NCBI GenBank assembly: GCA_946549155.1
Contig: CAMNQN010000047.1
Span: 1 to 17,247, forward strand
Source: an uncultured Lachnospiraceae bacterium
Lineage (GTDB): Bacteria > Bacillota > Clostridia > Lachnospirales > Lachnospiraceae
Direction of reading: 5' to 3'
DNA length: 17,247 bases
Part shown: in pieces, positions 7,875 through 14,723 of the stretch
How positions within the stretch are numbered: the stretch's first letter is position 1
Layout of the letters: each line of letters starts with the position of its first letter
The notes under the pieces: model-generated
What the model was told of the DNA's origin: nothing
Databases searched by the model: none
Seen by the model: the letters and a program-made list of their open reading frames with translations, nothing else
Position numbers and translations under genes: made by a program

Positions 7875-8429
7875 TCAATTTAATTTCATTACTTTAATTT
7901 TATGCGCTTCTACGCCGAATAATACCTGAGCTGCCTCCATAATATTCTCCGCCACCGTCAGATTGTCCCCGCCCTGAGCGGCCACCAGCACACCCTCCAC
8001 CACCGGCGCAGTTTCCTCCACCACAAAGGGGGTCTCATTTCCCTCCCCGTCCCTCTGGAACACCGTACCTTCCTCCTCTCTCCGGGATACACTGTCCTGA
8101 TTCTCCCCCGAGCTGCTGGTATCCTCCGATACATTTACATCCTTCTCCACCGTCTTTTTCCCGGAGGTTTTCAGCGTGATCATCACCTTCACCTTTCCCA
8201 CGCCCTGAACCTGCTCCAGTATCCGCTCCAGCTTTGCCTCCATCGCAGAAGCGTCCCCCTCCTGGGTCGACGCTTCCGCAGCCGTCTCCTGTGTTCCGAT
8301 GCCGCTGCTCTTCTCCCCGCCGCCCTGAGGCAGCGCGATCACCAGCAAAAGCACTCCCACCAGAATTCCGATTAGAATCTGGTCCTTCTTTAACTTTTTC
8401 CACTTATCTGTTAATCCCGGCCTCTCCAT
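7875..8429 (-). CDS. spoIIIAG: Stage III sporulation protein AG
   Basis: SpoIIIAG forms a large oligomeric ring in the intermembrane space as part of the SpoIIIA-SpoIIQ complex. The 184-residue protein has a basic N-terminus, one membrane helix (ILIGILVGVLLLVIALP, about residues 18-34), a Ser/Gly/Glu-rich linker, and the ring-building domain AMEAKLERILEQVQGVGKVKVMITLKTSG, interrupted by a polar insertion, and then PVVEGVLVAAQGGDNLTVAENIMEAAQVLFGVEAHKIKVMKL. The split ring domain with an insertion is typical of SpoIIIAG. The ATG at 8429 has AGGAG 6 nt upstream. It overlaps the end of spoIIIAF by 26 nt. It is somewhat shorter than the B. subtilis protein. Confidence 0.93.
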   Translation of the reverse strand: MERPGLTDKWKKLKKDQILIGILVGVLLLVIALPQGGGEKSSGIGTQETAAEASTQEGDASAMEAKLERILEQVQGVGKVKVMITLKTSGKKTVEKDVNVSEDTSSSGENQDSVSRREEEGTVFQRDGEGNETPFVVEETAPVVEGVLVAAQGGDNLTVAENIMEAAQVLFGVEAHKIKVMKLN

Positions 8430-8809
8430 CTTCCACTCCTGTTTTCTGATTATTATTATGAGTTTCCTGCTGCGGAATATGATAGGTATGATAGATTTCC
8501 TCTATCTTCTGCTGCAATTTCTCCTGATACTCGTTTTCCTCCCAGCTCTTAAGGGTATCCCCCAGCCCTTCCCGCCCGCTGTCATAAACCTGCTGCAGCC
8601 CCTTCAGGCTGCTCCTCTCAAAGCTTTCCAGAAAGGTTTCCCCCAAAAATATCCCCTCCAGCGGCTCCACCAACACCAAAATAAATAAATTTCCAAAAAA
8701 AAAAGCGGACGTACCGCTTCATTCCTGTGTCCGGAATCACATGGAGCAGCAGGGTCGTTAAACACAGATAGCACACAATCTGACTCAGCCATTCCCGAAG
8801 CACAGCCAT
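8404..8809 (-). pseudogene. spoIIIAF: Stage III sporulation protein AF, frameshifted at a T10 tract
   Basis: Two adjacent frames together make one SpoIIIAF. The upstream frame begins MAVLREWLSQIVCYLC, runs through a membrane helix (LTTLLLHVIP) to KRYVRFFF and then hits ten consecutive T residues (8695-8704). The expected continuation GNLFILVLVEPLEGIF, the second membrane segment, is in another frame, followed by a charged helical tail ending GEAGINR at 8404. Dropping one T restores a single 134-residue protein with two membrane helices and a soluble C-terminus; without it the upstream frame ends at 8618. The ATG at 8809 is chosen because LREW is the family's N-terminus; a TTG at 8842 is an alternative. 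A homopolymer this long is a common site of sequencing error and also of slippage, so real loss of function is uncertain. The gene sits between spoIIIAE and spoIIIAG as expected and overlaps the latter by 26 nt. Confidence 0.85.
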
Positions 8810-8852
8810 CCGGCACGCCCCCCTTCTTTTCTCACCGGCCAAACCGTACCCT

Positions 8853-10010
8853 TCAGCCGCCCCGCACCATTATCGTGATCATGGCCAGGGAGATCATAAA
8901 CAAAATGGCGGCGTGCAGCACGATTTTCAGCAGCAGCTCCCCGCCCTCCGCCACACTTGCGATACACTCGGAAACCCGCTTGTCCGTCACCGGCTGGGCC
9001 ACCGCCCCCAGCGCCCGGTAAAACAGGGTTCCGCATACCAGCTTCACCACCGGCACCAGCCCCAGCAGCACCAGCGCCGCCACCCCCGCGATCCCCACCG
9101 CATTTTTCAGAATCACTGCGGAACCAAGCAGTGTCTCCGTCACCGTCTCATAAGCTCCCCCAATGCCCGGAATCGCGGAGACCGCCTTGGTAATCGCGGA
9201 TGTTTTCAGCCGGTCCACCCCGGAAGCAGCCATGCACTGGATTGCCTGCATCCCCAGAAGCACCGCCGTCAGGGTTTTCAGGCTCCAGAGAATGCCGGTT
9301 TTTATCAAATCCGCCATTTTAGACAGGTAATCCTCCTTCATCAGCTGGTTAATAAACAGAATGATCACATAAATCTGCACCCCCGGCAGCAAAATACTGT
9401 TCAGCAGCCACTGCACTCCCGTCACTGCCAGAAGCGTCAGCTGGTAAAATCCCATGGCTGTAATACTGCCCGTGGAAAGATACAGCGTTGCCAGGCAGGC
9501 CGGAAGCAGCGCCTTCATAAAGAGGAGCACAGCGGACACCGCCTCCGAAGCCACCTGGCTCATGGTGGCAAACACCTTCATCAACAGGGTAATCATAAGA
9601 AGATACATGGTATAATAGCTGATATCTGCAATCTGTCCCTTATCAAATATGGTAATAAAATTGGAAAACACCGCGGATGCCACAATAATAACCAGCAGGT
9701 ACACCGCGGTTTTCCGGTAAATCTCCATCTCTCCAAAAAGCGTCTCCCTGACAATGGTTTCCAGCGTATCCAGGCTCCAGGGCAGTTCTCCCTTCATAAG
9801 CTGCATCACCGCCTGCCTCAGGGAAAACCGGTTCTTACCCAGAAGCTCGTCCAGGCTTTGCTGTGCCTGCGACAGATTAATCTCCTCCAGGAGGGCCGCT
9901 TCCTCCGGCACATCTCCCTTCTGGTCAGCCGCTTCCGCCCCGGCCGCCCGCAGCACTCCCGCCGCGCAAAAACAAAACAGGATTCCCAACAGCATCCCCA
10001 TCCTTTTCAT
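8853..10010 (-). CDS. spoIIIAE: Stage III sporulation protein AE
   Basis: SpoIIIAE is the large polytopic membrane protein of the SpoIIIA channel in the mother-cell membrane. The 385-residue protein starts with a signal-like segment (MKRMGMLLGILFCFCAAGVL, cleavage probably near residue 22-28), then an acidic helical region (QAQQSLDELLGKNRFSLRQAV), and from about residue 103 a series of hydrophobic segments such as AVYLLVIIVASAVFSNFIT, YTMYLLMITLLMKVFAT, QIYVIILFINQLM, GVAALVLLGLVPVVKLV and AAILFMISLAMITIMV. Conserved blocks include GVDRLKTSAITKAVSAIPGIGGAYETVTETLLGSAVILKNAVG. Length is close to the B. subtilis protein. The ATG at 10010 follows GAGGAG by 6 nt, and the gene starts 10 nt after the spoIIIAD stop. 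Confidence 0.95.
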   Translation of the reverse strand: MKRMGMLLGILFCFCAAGVLRAAGAEAADQKGDVPEEAALLEEINLSQAQQSLDELLGKNRFSLRQAVMQLMKGELPWSLDTLETIVRETLFGEMEIYRKTAVYLLVIIVASAVFSNFITIFDKGQIADISYYTMYLLMITLLMKVFATMSQVASEAVSAVLLFMKALLPACLATLYLSTGSITAMGFYQLTLLAVTGVQWLLNSILLPGVQIYVIILFINQLMKEDYLSKMADLIKTGILWSLKTLTAVLLGMQAIQCMAASGVDRLKTSAITKAVSAIPGIGGAYETVTETLLGSAVILKNAVGIAGVAALVLLGLVPVVKLVCGTLFYRALGAVAQPVTDKRVSECIASVAEGGELLLKIVLHAAILFMISLAMITIMVRGG

Positions 10011-10020
10011 CCGCCGCTCC

Positions 10021-10407
10021 TCAATTCAAAAAGGAATAGATGGTCTCCACCAGGGCCAGGATAATCGGCGAGCTGATGGCCAGAATGGATATTTTCCCGA
10101 AAATCTCGATCTGGCCGGCTATCGCCGAATAGCCCGCATCCTTACACAAATTGGCCGAAAAATCCACCAGATAGGTGATTCCGGTTACCTTCAGTAAAAT
10201 TTGAAACCAGGCGGTTTTCAAGGAAATAAACTGTTCCATGGAGGTAATCATATCCACCACAAATTCCAGCCTGCTAAGCCCGAAAAAAGCAATCAGCACA
10301 CAGGTCCCCATACTGATCAGCGCGGCAAAGGGCGATTTCATCTCTTTCTGCAGCAGTGCAAACAGCACGCCGGTCACTCCCAGACATCCCACCTTCAACA
10401 TTGTCAT
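10021..10407 (-). CDS. spoIIIAD: Stage III sporulation protein AD
   Basis: SpoIIIAD is a small integral membrane component of the SpoIIIA complex. The 128-residue sequence has several hydrophobic segments (LGVTGVLFALLQ, FAALISMGTCVLIAFFGL, ISILAISSPIILALVETIYSFL) and the family motif LLKVTGITYLVDFSANLCKDAGYSAIAGQIEIFGK. Length is as expected. The ATG at 10407 is preceded by AAGGGGG; a second ATG two codons later cannot be excluded. It lies 12 nt after spoIIIAC and 10 nt before spoIIIAE, in the conserved order. Confidence 0.95.
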   Translation of the reverse strand: MTMLKVGCLGVTGVLFALLQKEMKSPFAALISMGTCVLIAFFGLSRLEFVVDMITSMEQFISLKTAWFQILLKVTGITYLVDFSANLCKDAGYSAIAGQIEIFGKISILAISSPIILALVETIYSFLN

Positions 10408-10419
10408 ACCGTTTCCCCC

Positions 10420-10614
10420 TTATAATTCAAACAGCGTTTTCACCGTTTCAAACAGCTGCTGGATGTAGGGCAAAATCCAGAACAGCACCAGAATCAGCCC
10501 CGCCAGGCTGGTGAGGAACGCCTGGTCCTCCCGTCCGCTGTGTTTTAAGACCTGGCCCAAAACTGATACCAGTATGCCAACGGCAGCAATTTTAAATATC
10601 AGATTTACGCTCAT
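10420..10614 (-). CDS. spoIIIAC: Stage III sporulation protein AC
   Basis: SpoIIIAC is a very small two-helix membrane protein of the SpoIIIA channel. The 64-residue sequence has a first membrane segment (LIFKIAAVGILVSVLGQVLK), a polar turn SGREDQ and a second segment (AFLTSLAGLILVLFWILPYI), the typical SpoIIIAC layout and size. The ATG at 10614 has AAGGGAG just upstream. It follows spoIIIAB by 28 nt and precedes spoIIIAD by 12 nt. Confidence 0.94.
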   Translation of the reverse strand: MSVNLIFKIAAVGILVSVLGQVLKHSGREDQAFLTSLAGLILVLFWILPYIQQLFETVKTLFEL

Positions 10615-10642
10615 GTCTCTCCCTTCCCTTTTCAGACCAATC

Positions 10643-11197
10643 TCACAACAATAAAATGACCAGGAAGATGCCGCCCATCATTCCCAGTCTTTTGTATAGC
10701 TGCGCCTTTTCCCGGTGCTCTTCCACAGCTCCCGACAATGCCGCCTCCAATCTCTGTTCAAACATTCCAAAAAACGCGCTGCCTCCTCCCGGCTCCATCC
10801 GCTCCAACTGGATGCCAAGCTGCCAGAACAGCTCCAAATCCTCCTCTTTCAGCGCGGTGTCCAGCAGATTACGGACTCCGCATTCTCTCCATACCATAAA
10901 AAAGGGGGTCCCCGGAAGCCGTTCCAGTTCCCGCCCCACCTCCTCAAAAAAAGCAGAGAGCGGTTCCCGCAAGGATTTTCCGGCCAAAAGCGCCGCCTCC
11001 CCCAGCGGAAGCTTCAAATACTCGATCTCCTGGTGCAGCAGAAGCACTCCCCGTTGGAAATCCTCCAACAGTAAAATTCTTTGCTTCAGATCATTCTGAA
11101 ACGCAGCCCCCAGCAGCCAGGCACAAACTGCCACCAGCAGGCTTCCTGCAGCCTTCAGCACCGTCCGGTCAAACACCGCCACCTCAGGTATCCCCAT
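10643..11197 (-). CDS. spoIIIAB: Stage III sporulation protein AB
   Basis: SpoIIIAB is a membrane-anchored component of the SpoIIIA complex, distantly related to GspF-type secretion proteins. It has an N-terminal hydrophobic helix (AAGSLLVAVCAWLLGAAF), then the typical LEDFQRGVLLLHQEIEYLKLPLGEAAL block, a helical cytoplasmic domain, and a C-terminal membrane anchor (LGMMGGIFLVILLL). I place the start at ATG 11197, giving 184 aa and a 14-nt overlap with spoIIIAA; the Shine-Dalgarno there is weak (G-rich), so a GTG a few codons further in is possible. Extending to an ATG at 11269 would overlap spoIIIAA by 86 nt and adds residues without family resemblance, so I rejected it. Confidence 0.88.
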   Translation of the reverse strand: MGIPEVAVFDRTVLKAAGSLLVAVCAWLLGAAFQNDLKQRILLLEDFQRGVLLLHQEIEYLKLPLGEAALLAGKSLREPLSAFFEEVGRELERLPGTPFFMVWRECGVRNLLDTALKEEDLELFWQLGIQLERMEPGGGSAFFGMFEQRLEAALSGAVEEHREKAQLYKRLGMMGGIFLVILLL

Positions 11198-12143
11198 ATA
11201 TCCGCGTCCCCCGCCCGTCAAAAATCTCCCTGATATGCCCCGCTCCCCTTTCCCGGTCCAGCACCACATACCGCTGGAAAAAATGCTGCCGGATCAAGCG
11301 CTGCAATAACGGCTTTCGCCGCACATCCTCCACAGAGCTGCCGTGTACCGTGGCCAACAGCCTGCAGCCGCAGTGAAACACCGCCTCGATGGCCTGGCTG
11401 TCCCGGTAATCCCCGATCTCATCCACCGCCACAATATCCGGGGCCATGGAACGAATCAGCATCATCATTCCCTCAGATTTCGGGCAGCAATCCAGCACAT
11501 CAGTGCGAATCCCAAGATCATTCTGGGGAATCCCCTGGTAAGAGCCGCCGATCTCTGAGCGTTCATCCACCACCCCCACATTCTGCCCGGCCATCAAGGG
11601 ATTCCCATCGGATGCCTGCCGGATAATATCCCGCAGAAGGGTGGTCTTCCCACATTTAGGCGGAGAGATAATCAGCGTATGACAAAAGCCCCCTTCCTCC
11701 AGCAAATAGGGAAACACCCTGTCCGCACATCCCTTTTTTTCATGGGACAGCCGGATATTCAGAAAGGAAATATATTTCATGCCCCGGATTTTCCCCTCCT
11801 CCATCACGATCTTCCCCGCCACCCCCACCCGGTGACCGCCGGGAATCGTAATATAGCCCTGCTTCAGCTCCTCGTCAAAGGCATAAATGGAATAATGAGA
11901 AACATAGGACACCGTTTCCAGCAAAAGCTCCCGGGATACCAGAAAATAATCCTCCGGCCCGCGGCAGGCGCCGCCCTGCGCCGACAGAAAGAGCTCCCTT
12001 TCGCCGGACACGCAAATAAGCGGCTTTCCCACTCTCAGCCGGATCTCCTGAAGGTCCTCAAAATTCAGTGCCGCCCCCGCCAGGATCGTCCTGATCTGTT
12101 CCGGAAATATTTTAAAAATACTTTCCTCCCGCTCTTTTACCAT
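11184..12143 (-). CDS. spoIIIAA: Stage III sporulation protein AA (ATPase)
   Basis: SpoIIIAA is the cytoplasmic ATPase of the SpoIIIA complex, related to secretion ATPases, and is thought to power the mother-cell side of the channel that keeps the engulfed forespore active. The 319-residue protein has an N-terminal region with EIRLRVGKPL and GYITIPGGHRVGVAGK, a Walker A SPPKCGKTTLLRDI (Lys about 166), the motif VVDERSEIGG and a Walker B DIVAVDEIGD (Asp/Glu about 241-242), followed by LLATVHGSSVEDV. Length matches the family. The ATG at 12143 has a perfect AAGGAGG 7 nt upstream. It is the first gene of the operon and its end overlaps spoIIIAB by 14 nt. Confidence 0.96.
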   Translation of the reverse strand: MVKEREESIFKIFPEQIRTILAGAALNFEDLQEIRLRVGKPLICVSGERELFLSAQGGACRGPEDYFLVSRELLLETVSYVSHYSIYAFDEELKQGYITIPGGHRVGVAGKIVMEEGKIRGMKYISFLNIRLSHEKKGCADRVFPYLLEEGGFCHTLIISPPKCGKTTLLRDIIRQASDGNPLMAGQNVGVVDERSEIGGSYQGIPQNDLGIRTDVLDCCPKSEGMMMLIRSMAPDIVAVDEIGDYRDSQAIEAVFHCGCRLLATVHGSSVEDVRRKPLLQRLIRQHFFQRYVVLDRERGAGHIREIFDGRGTRIYGDT

Positions 12144-12163
12144 AGGCCCGCCTCCTTACATCC

Positions 12164-12192
12164 AATATATGAGGTTGTCCCTGGAATTATTC
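12164..12192 (-). promoter_or_regulatory. Candidate sigma-E promoter of the spoIIIA operon
   Basis: On the minus strand GAATAAT, 14 nt, then CATATATT resembles the sigma-E consensus (KMATATT, 14-15 nt, CATACAnT), with one mismatch in the -35 and one in the core of the -10. In B. subtilis spoIIIA is a known sigma-E operon in the mother cell. The predicted start near 12157 lies almost at the AAGGAGG of spoIIIAA, so the leader would be unusually short. The -35 overlaps the stop codon of the upstream relic open frame. Confidence 0.45.
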
Positions 12193-12348
12193 CGGGATTA
12201 TCTGCTTTTTCTTTTTGTGGAAAAGCTGTACCTTATCCACAGTCTCCCCGGCCTCCAGTGCCAGGATAATCTCCCGCAGCTTGGGCCCATAGAGGGGATT
12301 ACACGCAAAGTCGGCGTTGATATCGCCTGCGATCACGATTAGCCGTTC
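12187..12348 (-). pseudogene. C-terminal relic of a sugar ABC-transporter substrate-binding protein
   Basis: After the araD stop an open frame with no start codon of its own reads RLIVIAGDINADFACNPLYG followed by PKLREIILALEAGETVDKVQLF and a Lys-rich tail, ending with TAA at 12187-12189. The sequence GDINADFxCNPLxGPK..EII..LEAGExVDK resembles the C-terminus of periplasmic-binding-protein family 1 sugar receptors (YtfQ/RbsB-like). It starts inside the last codons of araD in another frame; the frame is closed by a stop codon about 20 codons further upstream, so no complete gene exists. This is best read as the remaining end of a transporter gene lost by deletion. Identification is by motif memory, not by search, and an accidental resemblance is possible. 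Confidence 0.55.
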
Positions 12349-13031
12349 CCCTGCCCATAGTATGCGCCTGCACCGTGCTTGCGGAAATAATGCTTATCCT
12401 GCAGCGCCTGGGGCGCCGGCTGTACCCGGGGATTGATCTGCTCGCACCGGGCCGCCATCTTCGCCACTTCCTCCAGCACCACCGCGTTATGCACCGCCTC
12501 AAATCCATCCCGGCCCCAGCTGAAGGGGCCGTGATTTTTGCAGAGCACCGCGGGAACTGCCTCGTAATCTCTGTCTTTAAACTCTTCCGCAATCAGCAGA
12601 CCCGTATTCTTCTCATACTGCTTTAATTCCTCCTCCGTCAGGCAACGGGCACAGGGCACCTCCCCGTAGATATAGTCCGCATGGGTGGTTCCGTAACAGG
12701 GAATGCTCCGTCCCGCCTGCGCCCAGCTGGTGGCCCAGGAAGAATGGGTGTGCACCACCCCGCCGATCCTGGGAAACGCCTTATAAAGCTCCAGATGAGT
12801 GGGAGTGTCTGTGGAGGGATTATATTTTCCCTCCACCCTGCGGCCCTCCAGATCCATGATCACGATATCCTCCCAGGACAGCTTTTCATACTCCACGCCG
12901 CTGGGCTTGATGGCCACAAGGCCCCTCTCCCGGTCAATCTCGCTGACATTCCCCCAGGTGAAGGTTACCAGGCCGTATTTTGGCAAAAGCATATTTGCTT
13001 CGTACACCCGCATTTTCAATTCTTCCAACAT
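12339..13031 (-). CDS. araD: L-ribulose-5-phosphate 4-epimerase
   Basis: AraD converts L-ribulose 5-phosphate to D-xylulose 5-phosphate, the last step of L-arabinose breakdown before the pentose phosphate pathway. It is a class II aldolase-like zinc enzyme. Visible are GNVSEIDRERGLVAIKPSGVEY, STDTPTHLELY (Asp 75), the zinc pair HTHSSWATSWAQAG (His 94 and 96), THADYIYG (Asp 119), the third zinc ligand in CKNHGPFSWG (His 167) and the C-terminal HGAGAYYGQ with the catalytic Tyr (224/225). All key positions match the E. coli enzyme with a shift of one. The 230-aa length is normal. The ATG at 13031 has AGGAG 7 nt upstream, and the gene starts 10 nt after the kinase. Nothing like a terminator was found before spoIIIAA. 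Confidence 0.97.
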   Translation of the reverse strand: MLEELKMRVYEANMLLPKYGLVTFTWGNVSEIDRERGLVAIKPSGVEYEKLSWEDIVIMDLEGRRVEGKYNPSTDTPTHLELYKAFPRIGGVVHTHSSWATSWAQAGRSIPCYGTTHADYIYGEVPCARCLTEEELKQYEKNTGLLIAEEFKDRDYEAVPAVLCKNHGPFSWGRDGFEAVHNAVVLEEVAKMAARCEQINPRVQPAPQALQDKHYFRKHGAGAYYGQGNG

Positions 13032-13041
13032 ATTATTTCTC

Positions 13042-14646
13042 CTATACCATTTCTACCGCCGCCATCTCCACTGCCAACGCTTTCTTGTATTTTTCGATAA
13101 ATTTGCGAAAGCCTTCCACATCCGCAGCATCCGGCTGCAGGGTCTCCCCCTTTTGTCCCGCAAAAATTTTCTGATTTAAATAATCCTCCAGCGTCTCATG
13201 CTCTTCTTTCTCCCTCATGTAGGATGCCAGCAGCGCAATCCCCCAGGCTCCTCCTTCGCCTGCGGTCTCCATACAGGTCACCGGCACATTGGCCGCGGCC
13301 GCCATAATCCTCTGGCCCACGCCTCTGGTCCTGAACAGGCCGCCGTGGCCCATCAGCTCATCCAGCTTTACATGCTCCTGCTCAAAGAGAATATCCATGC
13401 CGATCTTCAGCGCTGCCAGGGAGCTGTACAGATGAGTGCGCATAAAGTTTGCCAATCCAAATTTGCTGTCCGGAGTGCGCACAAACAGCGGCCTTCCCTG
13501 GTCAAATCCCGTCAGCGGCTCGCCGGAGAAATAATTAAAGGACAGCAGACCGCCGCAGTCCTTATCCCCCTCCAACGCCTTGTTATACAGAATACTAAAC
13601 AGCTTATCCCGGTCAGCCTCCATACCACAGGCCTCCAGAAACTCCTGGAAAATATCCACCCAGGCATTCAGATCAGAGGTGCAGTTATTGCAGTGCACCA
13701 TGGCCACCAGGCTGCCGTCCGGCGTAGTCACCAGATCCAGCTGCGGATAGGCCCTGGACAGCTCCTTCTCCAACACCACCATGGAAAACACAGAGGTACC
13801 GGCAGACACGTTCCCAGTGCGCTGCCTCACGCTGTTGGTTGCCGCCATACCGGTGCCTGCGTCCCCTTCTGCCGGACACACCGGGATACCCGCCCGCAGC
13901 ATTCCGCTGGCATCCAAAAGCCTGGCCCCCCGCTCTGTGAGCACGCCGGCCCGCTCCCCGGCCACCAGTACCCTGGGCAGAATCTCCCGCAGCTTCCAGG
14001 GGTATCTGCTCATCTCCGGCAGAGCGTCAAACTTCTGCACCATGGTCTCGTCATAATCCTTCGTCCCGGGATCGATAGGAAACATGCCGGAGGCGTCCCC
14101 CACTCCCAGCACCTTCTCGCCGGTCATTTGCCAGTGGATATATCCTGCCAGCGTAGTCAGATAGGCGATCTCCTTCACATGTTCCTCCCCGTTCAGAATG
14201 GCCTGATAGAGGTGGGCGATGCTCCATCTCTGGGGAATATTATACTGAAACAGGTCAAACAGCTTCTTTGCCGCTTCCCCCGTGGTGGTATTTCTCCAGG
14301 TACGGAAAGGCACCAGCAGCTTATCCTGGCTGTCAAAGGCCATATATCCGTGCATCATGGCGGAAAATCCGATGGCCCCAATGCTCTCCAGCGGCAGATC
14401 ATACTGCCGCTTCACATCCGCCGCCAGGCTTGCATAGGCGTCCCGAAGCCCCGTCCAGATATCCTCCAGCCGATAGGTCCAATATCCATTCTCCAGGCGA
14501 TTCTCCCACTCGTGGCTTCCGGAGGCGATGGGGGTGCTCTCTGAATCAATCAGCACCGCCTTGATTCGGGTAGAACCCAGCTCGATACCCAGCACGGTTT
14601 TCCCATTTTTTATCTCTTCCTTAATCTGACCGATCTCTCTGCTCAT
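13042..14646 (-). CDS. FGGY-family sugar kinase, probably L-ribulokinase
   Basis: This FGGY carbohydrate kinase most likely phosphorylates L-ribulose made by AraA, given its position between araA and araD. The N-terminal domain shows the phosphate loop TVLGIELGSTRIKAVLIDSE, IGFSAMMHGYMAFD and FRTWRNTTTGEAA. The C-terminal domain has PAEGDAGTGMAATNSVRQRTGNVSAGTSVFS with the probable catalytic Asp, FMRTHLYSSLAALKIGMDIL, and the ATP-binding GHGGLFRTRGVGQRIMAAAANVPV and EGGAWGIALLASY. Its 534 aa is within the FGGY range. The family is not classical E. coli AraB by eye; such proteins are often labelled xylulokinase in clostridia, so I leave the symbol empty. The ATG at 14646 has GGGAGGAG about 12 nt upstream. 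It follows araA by 77 nt and precedes araD by 10 nt. Confidence 0.9.
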   Translation of the reverse strand: MSREIGQIKEEIKNGKTVLGIELGSTRIKAVLIDSESTPIASGSHEWENRLENGYWTYRLEDIWTGLRDAYASLAADVKRQYDLPLESIGAIGFSAMMHGYMAFDSQDKLLVPFRTWRNTTTGEAAKKLFDLFQYNIPQRWSIAHLYQAILNGEEHVKEIAYLTTLAGYIHWQMTGEKVLGVGDASGMFPIDPGTKDYDETMVQKFDALPEMSRYPWKLREILPRVLVAGERAGVLTERGARLLDASGMLRAGIPVCPAEGDAGTGMAATNSVRQRTGNVSAGTSVFSMVVLEKELSRAYPQLDLVTTPDGSLVAMVHCNNCTSDLNAWVDIFQEFLEACGMEADRDKLFSILYNKALEGDKDCGGLLSFNYFSGEPLTGFDQGRPLFVRTPDSKFGLANFMRTHLYSSLAALKIGMDILFEQEHVKLDELMGHGGLFRTRGVGQRIMAAAANVPVTCMETAGEGGAWGIALLASYMREKEEHETLEDYLNQKIFAGQKGETLQPDAADVEGFRKFIEKYKKALAVEMAAVEMV

Positions 14647-14723
14647 TCTGTTTTTCTACTCCTCCCATTTTTCAATCTCTGCGGACGATTTTCCCCGCAT
14701 CCTGCACGTTTCGCATATAATCC

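Noticed and set aside
8913..10064. 383-codon plus-strand frame opposite spoIIIAE
   Set aside because: The composition is low-complexity, rich in His and Gln, and antisense to a clear membrane protein gene.
11198..11269. Upstream ATG for spoIIIAB adding 24 residues
   Set aside because: It overlaps the end of spoIIIAA by 86 nt and the added Gly/Arg-rich sequence is not SpoIIIAB-like.
13198..14544. 448-codon open frame on the plus strand opposite the FGGY kinase
   Set aside because: It has shadow-frame composition (His, Gln, Pro and Arg rich) and lies wholly within a well-conserved kinase gene.
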